From NCBI RefSeq assembly GCF_027409185.1, contig NC_084462.1, positions 40,186,679 through 40,250,678 on the forward strand: a DNA stretch of 64,000 bases. Direction: 5' to 3'. This document shows positions 8,955 through 22,132 of this stretch, piece by piece; position 1 is the first letter of the stretch; each line of letters begins with the position of its first letter. The translations under genes were made by a program, and so were the position numbers. Source of the DNA: Cynocephalus volans. Taxonomy: Eukaryota; Chordata; Mammalia; Dermoptera; Cynocephalidae. Below the pieces are notes generated by a model. The model ran no database searches. It was not told the origin of the DNA and saw nothing but the letters and a program-made list of their open reading frames with translations.

Positions 8955-11900
8955 TTTTTCCTTAATTTTATTTTTTTTAATGAGATACAGAAAAACTGAC
9001 TTTTCCCGTACAGTTCCATGAATTTTAACACTTGTGCTAGATTTGTGTTATCTCTACCACTGTGCGTGCTCCCTCCTGCCACCTCCACCCAGGGCAACCA
9101 CTGCTGTTTTCTGTTACTAGTGTTTTCTCTTTCAAGAATGTCATAGCAATGGAGTCCTACAGAGCCTGATCTTTTGAAACTGGCTTATTTTCACTCAGTA
9201 TAATTATTTTGAGGTTCATCCAAGTTGTGTGTCAAAAGTTTGTTCCTTTGTATTGCTGAGAAATAGTCCATTCTCCAGATGTAACGCAGTTTATCCATCT
9301 GTCTGGTAAAGGGCATTTCAGTTGTTTCCAATTGGGGGCAGTTATGACTAGAGCTATAAACATTTAAGAAGATTTTTTGCGAATATAGTTTTAATTTTTC
9401 TAGGGTAAATACACAAGGGTTGGGGTCACTGGTTCATGTGGTAAGGATGTGCTAACTTTATGAGAAACTGCCCACCTGTTTTACAGATGCACCATTTCGC
9501 ACTCCCACCAGCGGTGCACGAGTTTCCCGCTGCTCCCCCTCCTCACCAGCACCTGCTGATTCTTTTTTTCTTTTCTTTTTTTAGCCATTCTAACAGGTGT
9601 GTAATGGTATTTCTTCGTGGTTTTAATTTTCATTTCCCTAATAACTAATGACGTTGAAATTTTTTAAATGTTATTTTCCATCTCTCTATTCTCTTTTGTG
9701 AAACGTTTGTTCAAGCTGACTATTTCTAAATGGAGTGGTTAGTCTTCTTATATTTGAGTTTTGAGAGTTCTTTATATATTTTGAGTGTAAATCCGTTGTC
9801 AAATATGTGATATGCAAATATTTTCTACCAGACTATGCTTGATTTTTCATTCTCTTAGCAGTGCCTTTGGCAAAGCAAAAGTTTTTAATTTTGATACAAT
9901 CCAACTTTTTTCCCCCTTTCTCTTATGGATCATGCTTTTGGTGACATGGCTAAGAAATTTCGCATAACCTCCACGTCATGGAAATTTTCTCCTCTGTGGT
10001 CTCTTAAAAGCTTTAGACTTCTATGTTTTGCATTTAGGTCTATGACTCATTGTGAGTAGATTTTTGTATGTGTGAGATTTAGGTCAGGGTTCATTTTTAT
10101 ATATTTGAATGCCCAATTGTTTCAATACCATTTGTTGAAAATATTATCCTTCCTCCACTGAATTGGAATTGCCTGTGCGCATTTGTCAAAAACCAACCGA
10201 GAGTATTTGTGGGAATCTGTTTCTTGACACTGGTTCTGTTCCATTGGCCATTGTGACTATTCCTTTGCAAATACTACATCATATTGATTACTATAGCTTT
10301 ATAGTGAGTTTTAATGTCAGGTAGTGTGATTCTTCTAAATTTATTCTTCTTTTTCAAAACTGTTTCAACTATTCCATTTCCTTTGCCTTTACATATAAAT
10401 TTTGAGATCAGATTACCTGTATCTATAGAATGTCCTACTGGAATTTTGATTGGAATTATTTAAAATCGATGTCAATCCTAACTGTGTCGTGTCTTTCAGT
10501 CCATGACGTATAACCACACTTTACATTTACTTAGGCCGTCTTTAAGTTCTTTCATCAACATTTTGTAGTTTTTAGCATATAGATCCTATATATGTTTTGT
10601 TACTTTTACATCTAAGGTTTTTTTAGAGCTATGGTAAATGGTATTTTCTAAAAAATTTTCAGTTTCCAATTGTTCATTACTATTATATAGAAATATAAGT
10701 GATTTTTGTATATTGAGCTTGTATCTTGCACTCTTGCTAAAGCTAAATGATTACTTGTTCTAGGAGGGCTGTGTGTTGCGGAAGTACATTCCTTGGGATT
10801 TTCTATGTAAACAGTCCTGTTGTCTCTGAACAGGGACAGTTTTATTTCTTCCTTTCCAATATGTATGTCTTTTGTTTATTTTTCTTGAGTTATTTCACTG
10901 GACAGGGCCTCCAGCAAGAGGTTGAGTAGGAGTGCTGAGAGAGAACATTCTTCCTTGGTCTTCATCTTAGGGGAAACTATTCAGTTTTCACCACGGAGTA
11001 GAATGTTTGCTATAAGTTTTCATAGATGCTTTTTATCAGGTGGATAAAATTTCTTTCTATTCCTGGTTTGCTGAAAGTTTTATCATAAATAGGTGTTGAA
11101 TTTTTTCAAATGTATTTTCTACATTAACTGATATGATCAATTTTTTATAAAAAAAACTGTTAATATAATAGATTATATTGATTGCCTTCTAATAGTGAAC
11201 TGGTCTTTCAGCCATTTCTTTGAAGTGTTCTTCTGCTCTATGTTTCTCTTCTCTCCATCTGGGGCTCAGATGGTATGAAGGTTAAAACCTTTTGTAATAG
11301 AACTACAGGACCCTATGGTTCTATTTATTTTCTTTTCTTCCTGTTGTTTAGATTAGATAATTTCTATTGACCTATTTATAAATTTACTGACTCCTCTGTC
11401 ATCTCCATTTTGTTATTGAGCCCATCCAATGAGTTTTTTTATTTTAATGGTTGAAATTTTTTCATTTCTAACAGTTTCACTTGGTTCTTTATATCTTCGA
11501 TTTCTTTGCTGAGACTTTCTATATTTTTCAAGGGTGTTCTCCCTTACTTATTGGGAAATATTTGTAACAACTGCTCTAAAGTCTTTGTCAAACAATTCCA
11601 ATATCTGTTTCATCCCAGGATAGCCATTGAGATTTCTCTGTTTTTGTTTTCTGGTTTTGTCGTCAATGTTGTTTTTATATGCTGAGTAAATTTGGATTGT
11701 ATCCTCAGCATTTTGAATATCATGTTTTTGAGATGCTGTTCGTTGTTAAAATCATACAGCGAATATTATTATTTTTGTTTTAGAAGATAATCTCTCCAAT
11801 CGGTTTAGACGGCAAGTTCTGAGTTCCCCCCAAGGCTTCTGTGGATGTGATTCCAAACCTCCAGTCTTTGAGATGTGCTGTTTGGATCTCTCTCTCACGT

Positions 11901-11960
11901 GTGCCACCTGGTGGACAGTCTGGGGCTCCGGCAGTAGTCTCTCCCCTATTTCAGTGCTCA
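8955..11960 (-). mobile_element. Old L1 (L1M-type), long antisense copy
   Basis: The order along + is L1 3' to 5'. The end of ORF2 appears as GTAATGGTATTTCTTCGTGG and TTTTCATTTCCCTAATAACT (about 9600). The RT-core region appears as TCTCTGAACAGGGACAG (about 10820), the antisense of the FADD-box region. ORF2 upstream sequence follows. From about 11230 it switches to the region seen upstream of ORF2 in old L1s (GCATTTTGAATATCATG, about 11710). No long frame survives. It may continue as L1 5' sequence to about 12740. Confidence 0.85.
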
Positions 11961-12800
11961 AACTCTGTTGAATCTGTTTAGGTCCAGATCCATACATATG
12001 CAGCTTAGGAGTAAGCCCAGAAGTTCATAAACAACTTTAAGAGGTTGCTTTCCCAAACTCCTGCCTTTCAGTAATCTCCTTAGTTGTGTCTGGATGCCTG
12101 GGCTCTGCTTTTTCGGTCCTCCAGCCAGCTTTGGTGACTGGGACTTTATTCCCCCCACTCTCTCGTGTACTTGATTTGACTGCATCATGTCAGAGCTAAG
12201 ACGCCAGATAAAGGAAAAGAGCAACGGCGTGTCCCCACTCTCTGGTGACCTCTGATTGGAGGGGAGGTTCCCCTGCCTCCGAATTTTAGTTTCCTGCCAA
12301 CCCCCGTTGAGGCTGCAGAATTGCTTGAGGTGTGGGACACAAGGGAATGGAGGACAATTTTTTTAAAAGAGAGAGAGAGATAAATGAGGGTTTTTCAGAC
12401 TTTCTCTGGACATTAGAGACCCCATTCCTGCTTCTTGAGCTGGACCTAGAGAGTGTTGTCTGGAGCTGATGTCCACTTCTGTGTTCACGTGGCGAGACAG
12501 GAGGAAAGGCATGTTAAACTCGCTGCCAGGTCTGTGGTCCTCTGAATGTGGTCTTCTTCTTCAGTCTGCCTGCTGTTGTCTACTTGTCTGAGTCTCCGGT
12601 AGCTGCTTCAGCACTCCATACAGGTGTCCTGGCCACGGTCAGTAGGAGAAGTGGAGAGGTACTTACCTTAGCCAGTGTGCTCACTCGCCTGACCCAGGAC
12701 TGGTTCCTGGCCTCTGTTTCAGGTGAGAAGACTGCTTTCTTACGTATGGTGGGTTCTTCAATGCATCAAAGTTACTTGGGTCACGATTTCTCTAAAAGCC
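11961..12800. other. Probable continuation of the old antisense L1 5' region; no gene
   Basis: The sequence has the character of L1M 5' regions (clinical-looking GC blocks alternating with T-rich runs) but I cannot align it confidently. A (GA) run sits at 12369-12380. No exon signal seen. Confidence 0.35.
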
Positions 12801-13035
12801 AGTGTTTCAAAGTATGAAATATTTTCATTGGAAGCCTCAGGAAGATCAGTGCTGGAAGGATGTAAATAATGTAGGAATTGAGAGGCGGGGAATGTAAAAT
12901 GAATAAATAAATAAATAAACAAACAAAGAAACCCGCACTGATGGCAGAAGCTGGGTGAAAGGTACATGGACTCTTTCTGCTACTTTTGTGACTTTTTGTG
13001 AGTGTTATTTATTTCAAAATTGAAAGTTTCCATAA
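12800..13035 (+). mobile_element. Old L1-type 3' end (family uncertain)
   Basis: AGAAGCTGGGTGAAAGGTACATGG, CTGCTACTTTTGTGACTTTT and AAATTGAAAGTTTCCATAAA are the same 3' end as at 880-1178 and 16640-16905. It carries an (AAAT) run at 12899-12918 and ends in a (CA) run near 13038-13050. Confidence 0.5.
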
Positions 13036-13150
13036 AAACACACACACACAATGATAGGAATCAGCACAGCAGAGGGAGGCCAATGAGAAGTAAGAGTAAC
13101 TAGGCTGATAAAGACGCTGGTAAGAAGAGACAGATGGACACAAGATACAA

Positions 13151-13225
13151 GGGTCTTCAAAAAGTTCACAGAAAGACTCATATTATTTTTTAATTCTGTT
13201 TTTCCACGAACTTCTTGAAGTACCC
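13151..13225 (-). mobile_element. Palindromic ~75-bp MITE, copy 1
   Basis: GGGTCTTCAAAAAGTTC at one end and GAACTTCTTGAAGTACCC at the other are inverted repeats covering about 25 bp each side of an AT-rich spacer. The minus strand (GGAAAAACAGAATTAAAAAA, then ATGAGTCTTTC) aligns with the plus strand of the copy at 48011. Size and termini suggest a mariner-like non-autonomous DNA element. Confidence 0.7.
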
Positions 13226-13239
13226 TCGAACAGAGAGAC

Positions 13240-14084
13240 AAAGACAGAGTGAACACTGCTCTGCCTCCAGGAGGAGGGGGCAGCCTTGCCTGGCTCCTGC
13301 TGCCTTGGCCCAGCCTGTGCATGCTCCCAAAGTGTCCTTCCAGAACAAAGTCAGGTCCAGTGACTCCGTTTCCACAAACCCTGTGATACTGCCTGAGACC
13401 TGCAGAATAAGCCCCTGCACCCGCACCCAAGTCCTTCTGCATCTGCCCTGTTCCATCCCCCCACCTCACCTCCCACTGTGTCTCCTCGCCGTCCCTGTCC
13501 CCAGACCCGTCCATCTCAAGCCCTTGACGGCACTACCCACCCCCACATGCTGTCTCCCTGTCGAAACTCGGCTCCTCCTCCAAGATGATCATGAGCTCCT
13601 GGACAGCGGGGACCACAGCGGGCCATGTTCACTGCGAGCTCCAGCAGCCGACACATGCTGTCCCACCACAGCGTGATGCTGCTGCCAGAGCTGCCACCGA
13701 GCAACCGGAGGAGACTGCGCGCAGCAGGGAGCAGACGCGATGTGAGTCCCGTGAGTCCTGGAGCGTTGGGGCCTTGGTGCCATGGAGGGAAGCAACCCTG
13801 GGAGAAAGAAGAGGGTGTGGGTGTGGGTGCAATTTTGAATGAGGCTGTCAGGGAAGGCCTCACTAAAAAAAGGGGGGATCTGAGCAAAAATTTGAGGACG
13901 TGAGAGTGAGCTGCGTGGATATCTGGGGAAGTTTCTAAGGAGACTTAGAATTAATTGGCCATTCCTTGCCATCTCTCAGAACTTTGTGGACTTCAATTGT
14001 ATGGAACATGTATTTGTTGTCCTTATTTTGTAATTAATCCATGCTTATTTTCCTCGTTAAACTAGAAGTTCTTAAAAACATTGA
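13240..14084. other. GC-rich intronic sequence, no gene recognised
   Basis: Several overlapping frames (up to 166 codons, 13014-13514 on -) are open in this GC-rich stretch. Their composition changes with frame and none resembles a known protein. No CpG island, no paired splice sites in frame. Confidence 0.4.
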
Positions 14085-14310
14085 CAATAGTAGTTAGTGT
14101 TTATGGGGCATTATTATATGTCAGACACTAGGCTCTTTAAATATGATAGCACATTAAATCCTCACAATGAATTAGTAAAGAAAGTATTAGATTGCACAGG
14201 CAAAAAAACTGAGGCCAAGAAAATTCCCTGAAGTTGTACAGCTAGAACCTGGGTTCAGCACCGGCATGTGAACCCACCTGTGTCATTAAAGACCAGGTTC
14301 TTCCTGCAAA
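14085..14310 (-). mobile_element. MIR SINE
   Basis: TATGTCAGACACTAGGCTCT, AAACTGAGGCCAAGAAAATT, GAAGTTGTACAGCTAGAACC and TGTGAACCCACC follow the antisense MIR order. Confidence 0.72.
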
Positions 14311-16423
14311 GCCATGTCACCTGCCACTTGGCGTGATACCTACTGTCCTTGCAGAGCTTAACAGTGCTTTATATGAAGCATTAATTCAAAAGGAGTTTTT
14401 AATTATTAATCACTGAAGGGATGTTTTAGTAACCTCTTTTATGATAAGGCTAATTAACTTTTATTTTCAAATAAAATAGTACTTCAATAGACCATAAAAA
14501 CTATTCAAAAAATAGAACTAAGATCTAACATCCATGTGCCAGACACTGTGTGGCCACTTTACATTTATGAAAAGGTAGTTAAGATTTTTGATTGGGAGAC
14601 CAAATACATGAGTTGTTCACAGAGTTTAGTTTCCTGTCTAAGGAGAAAGTAACTCACAATTTTGCAGTAACTGTGGACCTTAGGCCTTGCTCTTCTACCA
14701 AGATGTTCTCTCATCATACCCAGGCCTCTCTTTCATCATTACACATAGAAAAAAAAAAAAAAATCCTTGAACAAAGCAGCCAGGTCGCATTTAGGAAATA
14801 CGTTGACTGGAAATTAACATCTCTTTTGTCCCTAATATAATTTTTCAGCATCTTTTTCTATGGAATTTGCAAAATTAAGGAAAATGGTGGCAACTAAGTT
14901 AAATTGTATTCTCCAAAAAATATTTAGGGAAGCTGTCTATGTATCTTAGATGTATATGTGTTTACCAGTTGAGCTGATAATTTGAGATCTAAAATTCTTA
15001 GAGTTGTCTATGAGGAAATAATGTCCCCTCTTTTTGGAAATTTGCATGTGCTAAACCATCTTGGTCCAGCACACATAGAAAAGAAACTCCCTGTCACTTG
15101 CCAGTCATATTGACAGGTAATTCTATCCACATCTACATTTAGCCTTTGAAAACCTTCCCATAATGGGAGGGCAGCAGCTGCTGACTTGGATAATTGCAAT
15201 AATGCTCCAAAAAGTACACCCAAGAAATGGGGAGAGGGGTGGAGACAACTAAGGGAAGAATGTGTTTAATAAAAACCCCACATTCTCCCAGCAGCTGCAC
15301 ATGGTGACCAGCTACAGAAAATCCACATACTTGTTGTGGAGCATTTGACAGAGTAGGCGGGATGAAATCAGAAGTGGGACAGTCACATCCTTGAATAGGA
15401 ACAAAAACATGGTCTGGGGACTGTGACTCCTAAGCCAGAGTTAGTAGAGTAGGAGATCTGATGGCCTGTAGCCAGGGCTGGGAATATCCCATGGGCTGCT
15501 CTGCCTACTGTCCCGTCCGCACTGCAGAGAACTCTGCCACTAGACAAGACATATCTAAAATAAAATGGAAACAAAAAGCCTCTCCAGGATCAGATCTAAG
15601 ACACTCCAGTGGCCTGGCCACATACAGGAAGACACATCCGCCCTTTCAACAGTATTTAAATACTCTTAAAAACAAACTGAGACCCATTAAAACCATTTGT
15701 GGTGAGTGTCTTTTGTCACTCTGATCAATTAAGTAGATCTTATTTCCCTCATTTCCTTTCTTTTAGAGAAGGTTATAACCCCCAGGTACCATCATCGGCC
15801 TATTTTATCAACTTTACTCAAAAGTCTGTCCCATCTTGGCTGCTTGAAATTAAATGCTTCCTCCCTGGAAAGCCACCTGCATGCATCACAGAGTCTGTCT
15901 CGGTGCGTAGGCATGGGTAAAAAACTCCCCGCTACCTCATCCCACCATTTTGTATTTTTCTACTTTGCTTCCCTTACATGCACATTCTTCCTGGCTCCCT
16001 GAGGTCCAGGAATTATGTGCCATTCCACAGAGCCCCAGCCCAGCAAGTGACCTTCCCTGGTGGGCACTCAGTAATGTGCACTAAATTGAATCAGGTTGAA
16101 GAGTGAAGGATCAAAAGAGCAGCAGCCCTAGCAGAAGATCCTCTGGTAGTGGCTCAGCTTCAGAGTCATATGTAGTTAAACATTTTTTAAGATGAACGGT
16201 AGCTATGCAAACTAAAATCAATTTAAATTACTTTCTTTGTTTAGGTAAGAAAGAGGAGGCCACTACATATTAAGAACTCCCACTTAAGCAAATCCTTCAT
16301 GTTGTCAGTCAGCAAGCACATACTGAGGGCCTCTAAACTGGGTTTGGGAGATCCAGAAAGGAAGAAGAAAAGACCAAGACCCTGCCCTAAGATCCTTGCA
16401 GACTAAACAATCTATAGGCACCT
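14311..16423. other. Intronic sequence, no gene or confident repeat
   Basis: Mostly AT-rich single-copy-looking DNA; longest frame 87 codons. A15 tract at 14750-14762. This is one of the longer repeat-poor stretches in the intron, so it would be a place to look for conserved non-coding elements. Confidence 0.4.
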
Positions 16424-16495
16424 GTGTTCTAATAAAACTATATTTATAAAAACAGGCAGCCAGGCTAAGGGTCATAGTTTGCCAACTCCTGCTAT
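16424..16495 (+). mobile_element. 3' remnant of the 5878-type MITE
   Basis: GTTCTAATAAAACTATATTT, AAAACAGGCAGCCAGGCTA and CATAGTTTGCCAACTCCTG match the right half of the element at 5878-6095. The left half is missing. Confidence 0.65.
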
Positions 16496-16639
16496 AGATG
16501 TTAAAAGACTTCAGAGCTCTGTCAATCAAACAGTGATCGCATATGCACATGATTTGAAGTCTGATTCAAACAAACTATAAAAAAGAAAAATAAAAAGACA
16601 ATCTGGGAAACTTGAATACAACACTTACTGGATATCTGA

Positions 16640-16905
16640 TAATATTAAGGAATTATCATTAATTACTTTTAGATGTAATATTTTTTATTGTGGTAGTGCT
16701 AAGAAAAAGGTACATACTGAACTGTTGATGGATGAAGCTATAACATGCAGGGACTTGCTGAGGACAGGGAATGGGCAGGAATAGAGATAGAGCAAGATTA
16801 GCCATGAGTTGATTACTATTAAAGCTGGACAATGGATGCAAACAGGTCCATTACAATCTTGTGTCTACTTCTGCATGTGTATAAAAGTTGCCATAATAAA
16901 AAGTT
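16640..16905 (+). mobile_element. Old L1-type 3' end (family uncertain)
   Basis: AGCCATGAGTTGATTACTAT, AAGCTGGACAATGGATGCAA and AAAGTTGCCATAATAAAAAG match the group at 880-1178 and 12800-13035. It lies directly upstream of a sense old L1 5' region. Confidence 0.5.
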
Positions 16906-17969
16906 TAAAAACAGCACCAGGAAACTGCTTCTTCCAGCCAAGATAGAGTGTCGGAAACTGGGTTTGTCCTCCTGCCTGAGAAAGGAAAGGACAGATATGA
17001 TAAACACGACTCTGAGCATTAGGTAATGAAGAGTGGTGGTCCCCAGGAGGTTGAAGACAAACAAGGTGAGTCCTAGGATTGCCCAGTTTACTGCCTTCAG
17101 AGAGATTCTAATATGTGGTGCAGGGTGGAGGCACCCAGATGGGGCCTGGCCAACCTGTGGTGGGAGGAGACATAGCTGAGAGTCCTGGGAGTCAAGGAGG
17201 CTATAGTTTGAGAAGGGAGAGGGCTGCACAGAGCAGGAACTCCAGTGACTTACAGAGGGATTGCCTCTGCTGAGTACTGATCAGTGCGTGTGTGAGGAAA
17301 CTGTGTGCAACCAGGAGAGAGCCAGCTGGCAGGATTCCAGGAGACACCCACCAGCCAAACCGGAGAAGCATTAAGTATAATATCCAGAAGTGTCTTGTCT
17401 CAATAATGAGGAATAATTAGCCCTAGAAGAAAGACTGCTCTGATTACACCTAACAAACCTTAAAAAGCAAGACCCAAAAGGATCAAACTCTTCCCAAGAA
17501 GTGCAACTGCATTCCAGAATAAAGCTCAATAACATAGGAGGAATATAAACTTGCCCAGCACCAAACAATGTAAAATTCACAATGTCTGGCACCCAAACAA
17601 AAGTAGCCAGGAATGCATAGTAGCAGGAAAATATGACCCATAATGAGCAGAAATTGTTCAATTGAAGCCAAACTAGAAATGCTGTAAATGTTAGAATTAC
17701 CAGACAAGAGCATTAGAAGTGATTATAACTGTATTCTATATGTCCAGAAATTTAAGTAATGATATGGAAGATATTTTTTGAAAGCCCGTATCAAACTTTC
17801 AGAGATAAAAACTACAATATCTGGGATGAAAAAGTAACTCAGTGGGATTGACAGTAGATTGTGTGTTACAGGAAAAGGTTAGTGAACATGAAGACATAGC
17901 AATAAAAAATACCCAAAATGAAACACAGAGATAAAATGGAATTAAAGAAATTTAAAAAGCATCAGTGCC

Positions 17970-18127
17970 GGGCTGAGCCTGTGGCGCACTCGGAAGAGTG
18001 CAGCTCTGGGAGCGCTGCAACGCTCCCGCCGTGGGTTCGGATCCTATATAGGAATGGCCGGTGTGCCCACTGGCTGAGTGCCAGTCACGAAAAAGACAAA
18101 AAAATAAAAATAAAAATAAAAAAATAA
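17970..18127 (+). mobile_element. t-SINE (CYN-type), monomer with 17-bp TSD
   Basis: A box TGGCGCACTCGG (17982-17993), B box GGTTCGGATCC (18034-18044), ATATAGGAATGGCCGG, GAGTGCCAGTCACG and an (AAAAAT)-rich tail. TAAAAAGCATCAGTGCC is duplicated exactly at 17953-17969 and 18128-18144. Inserted into the 5' region of the old L1, so it is younger than that L1. Confidence 0.95.
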
Positions 18128-19996
18128 TAAAAAGCATCAGTGCCTGTGGAAAAATGCAAGCAGCTGAAAAATAAGTATAATTGGAGTCCTTGAAGGAGGG
18201 GCATAAGGGACAGGAAAAAAATATTCAAAGAAACAGACAGTGTCTATAGGGAAATTTATATCACCAGACACCTTTACCAGAAAAGAAGCAAGATCTTGAA
18301 TCAATGACCTCAGTTTCTACTTTGAAACTCAGTTTCCACCTAGAAAAAGAAGAGCAGGTTAAACCCAAAGTAAGCAGAGTAAATGAAATAATACAGATCA
18401 GAGCATAAATCAATGAAATAGAAGACAGAAGAATAATAGGGAAACTCAACGAAACCAAAAGTGGGTTCTTCAAGATCAATAAAATTGATAACCCCCTAGG
18501 CCATATAATCAGGGAAAAAGGAAGATGCAAATTAACAATATCAAGAATAAAAGAGATGACCTCAGTACAGAATCTACAGATATTAAAAGGATTATAAGGG
18601 AATATTATGGACAATTTTGTGCCAGTAAGTGCAATGACTTAAATAAAATTTACAAATTCCTTGACAGTTGTAATCTACCAAAGCCTATGCAAGAAAAAAA
18701 TAAATAACCTGGATATCTCTACATCTATTAAAGAAATTTAAGGTGTAGTTAAAAACCTTCCCACGAAGAAAACTTCAGGCATATATAGCTTCACAGGTAG
18801 ATTCTACCACACATATAAGGAAAAAATTATAGCAATTCTACACAAACTCTTCTAGGAAAATGAAGAGGAGCTATATTTCCCAACTCATTCTGTGGAGCCA
18901 GAACTACCTGAATACAAAACCAAAAAAGACTACAGGCAAATATTCCTCATGAAAATCAATCTGAAAACAAAATTTTAACAATTTGAATTCAGCATTATAT
19001 AAAAAGGATAATAAATCATGACCAAGTGAGTTTTATCCCAAGAATGTGAAACTAGTTTAAGACCCCAAAATCAATCAATGCAATTTGCCATATTAGCAAA
19101 CTAAAAAACAGGAACTATATAATTATCTCAGTCTCCATAGACACAGAAAGAATCTTGGACAATATGCAACATTCATTCCTGATTTTTTTTTTTTTTTAAA
19201 GCTCACAGAAAATTAGGAATAGAAGGAAACTTCTTCAAGTTATTTACAAAAAAATGTATAGCTAACATGATACTTGCTGCTGAAGGAAAGAATGCTTTCC
19301 CCCAAAGATCAGAAACAAGATAAAGATGGCCACTTTCACCACTTCTACTCAGCATTTTCCTGGAGATTCTAGCCATTACGGTCAAGCAAGCAAATATGGC
19401 TTTTTTTTTAAAGAAATCCAGATTGGAAAGGAAGAGGTAAACTAACTTTATTCACAGAAGACGTGATGACCTGTGTAAAAGATCCAGTGGAATTTACAAA
19501 AAGTTACTGGAGCTAATAACTTTAGCAGTGTTGTAAGATAAAAGATACATATACAGAGATAAATTATATTTCTAAATATTTGCAATGAGTAATTGGGAAT
19601 TGAAATTTTTAAAAATATCTTTTCCAGTAGCATCAAGAAAATATGAGACAGGGATAAATCTGGCAAAGACTTATGAAATTACAAAGACAATGAAATTACA
19701 AAACATTCTTCAAAGAAATTAAAGACTTACATAAATGGAGAAATGTACCGTGTCCATTGAGAAGACTCGATGTTGTTAAAGAGTCATTTCTCCCCAAATC
19801 CATTTTTAAATTAAATGCAATTACAATCAGAATTCCAGCAGACTTCTTCTACAGAAATTAACAAGCTGACTGTAACATTCATTCATAAATTCAGGGACAT
19901 AGAATAAACAAAGTAACTTTGAACAATTAGAATAAAATTGGAAGCCTAACAATATCTGATATTAAGACAGTATAAAAGCACAGTAATCAAAACAGT

Positions 19997-20245
19997 GTGA
20001 TATTAATCTGATATACAGCATGGGGACTATAGTTAATAATATTGTATACTGGAAATTTGCTAAGAGATTAGAGTTTAGGTGCTCTTAACACATACACTTA
20101 CACATATACACACCCAAACAGGTAACCATGTGAGATGATGGATATGTTACTTTGTTTGACTACAGTAACCATTTCACTGTGTATAATATATCAAAACATC
20201 ATATTGCACACCTTAACAATATACAATAAAATAATTTTTAAAAAC
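19997..20245 (+). mobile_element. L1 3'-end fragment inserted in the old L1
   Basis: GGGGACTATAGTTAATAATA, TTGTATACTGGAAATTTGCT, GGTAACCATGTGAGATGATG and ACCTTAACAATATACAATAA are an L1MA-type 3'UTR. ORF2 of the host old L1 breaks before it (CACAGTAATCAAAACAGTGT) and resumes after it (GATTGGAAAAATCAAGAAAC). TSD not resolved. Confidence 0.65.
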
Positions 20246-20799
20246 GTAGAGAAATAGGTCAGTGAAACAGATTGGAAAAATCAAGAAACATCTCTCATAT
20301 ATGGACAACTGATCTTCAATAAAAGTACAAAAGCAATTCAGTGCAGAAAGAATAATTTTTTAACAAGTGGTGGTAGAATAATTGGATATTCATATGCAAA
20401 AATGAACTTTGATCCATGTCTCACACATATCCAAAAATTACCTTAAATTGAATGATAGATCTAAATATAAAACCTAAAACTACAAACAGTCTTTTAGAAT
20501 AAAAGCATAGGAGAAAATCTTTTTGACCTTGGGTTAGGCAAAGATTTTCTAGATATGACACCCAAAGCACAATCCATAAAATAAAAAATAATAAATTGGA
20601 CTTTAGTAAAATTAAAAAATACTTTTTGAGGATAGTATTAAGAGAATGAAAAGATAAAACACAGCTGGAAGAAAATACTTGCAAATCATATATCAGATGA
20701 AGTAGTTGTCTCTAAAATACATTTTAAAAACTTTCAAAACTCAATTATATAAAAAACAAACTGTCCAATTAAAAAATGTGCTGAATACTGATAACCAAT

Positions 20800-21050
20800 T
20801 AAAAAAAAAAAAGACACAGAGTGGCTCCCTCACACATGGAATTCAAAAAAAAAAAAAAAGTGGTTCTCATGGAAGTAGAGAGTAGAATAATGATTACCAG
20901 CGGCTAGAAGGGTAGGGGGTTGTGGGAAGGAGAAGAGATGGACTAATGGTTACACCGTTGTCTCCCCTAAATGATTCATTGTGCAGTATATGCATTTTTT
21001 AATACATCATACTGTACCTCATAAAAATAAATATAAATAAAATTGGGGGG
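20800..21050 (+). mobile_element. L1 3'UTR fragment inserted in the old L1
   Basis: ATGATTACCAGCGGCTAGAA, AGATGGACTAATGGTTACA and TACTGTACCTCATAAAAATA are a 3'UTR with tail. The host ORF2 stops at AAAATGTGC (20774) and resumes at AAATGTGCAAAATATTTGAA (21051), giving a possible short TSD AAATGTGC. Confidence 0.55.
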
Positions 21051-22078
21051 AAATGTGCAAAATATTTGAATAGACACTTCACCAAAGAAGATGTGTGGAT
21101 CACAAATCAGCACATGAAAAGAAGCCCAACATCATGAGTCATTAGGGAAACGCAAATTAAAGCCAGAATGAGGTACCGCTACACATGTACTAGATGGACT
21201 TAAACCAAAAATACTGGCCATACCATATCTTGGCAAGGATGTGGAAGAAATGACATTTTTTTGCACTGCTGGTTTGAAATGTGAAATGGTATAGCCACTG
21301 TCTTTTGTATATTAGCCAACCTAACTGGGGTGAAATGGTGTCTCAGTGTGGTTTTGATTTGCGTTTCCCAAATGCTGAGTGATGTTGAGCATTTTTTCAT
21401 GTGTCTGTTGGCCATTCGTATATCTTCTTTTGAGAAATGCCTATTTAGCTCCTTTCCCCATTTTTTAATTGGGTTACTTGTTTTTATGTCATAAAGTTGT
21501 TTCAGTTCCTTGTATATTCTGGATATTAATCCTATATCAGATATATATTTCATAAATATTTTCTCCCACTCTGTTGGTTGTCTTTTAACTCTGTTAATTG
21601 TTTCTTTTGCTGTGCAGAAGCTTTTAGTTTGATATAATCCCTTTTCTTCATTTTTTCCTTTGGTTGCCTGTGCTTTGGGGGTTGTATTCATGAAGTCTGT
21701 GCCCAGTCCTACTTCCTGGAGTGTTTCTCCTATGTTTTCTTTAAGAAGTTTTATTGTTTCAGTGTTTATATTTAATTCTTTAATCCATTTAGAGTTGATT
21801 TGGTATATGATGAGAGGTATGGGTATAGTTTCATTCTCCTGCATATGGTTATCCAGTTGTCCCAGCACCATTTGCTGAAGAGAAGAGGCAGTCTCTTCCC
21901 CAGTGTACAGACTTGGTGCCTTTGTCAAAGATCAGATGGCTGTAGGTGTGTAGGTTGATTTCTGGATTCTCTATTCTATTCCATTGATCAGTGTGTCTGT
22001 TTTTATGCCAGTACCATACTGTTTTGGTTATTATAGCTTTGTAGTAGTTTAAATTCAGGTAGTGTTATGCCTCCAGCT

Positions 22079-22129
<51 letters not shown>

Positions 22130-22132
22130 TTT
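22079..22132. repeat. (TTTA)n microsatellite inside L1 ORF2
   Basis: About 13 uninterrupted TTTA units replace the short A-rich stretch normally found between the antisense of ...CAAAGCTGGAGGCAT and TTCTGAGCAAAA. It breaks ORF2 and probably grew after insertion. Confidence 0.9.
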
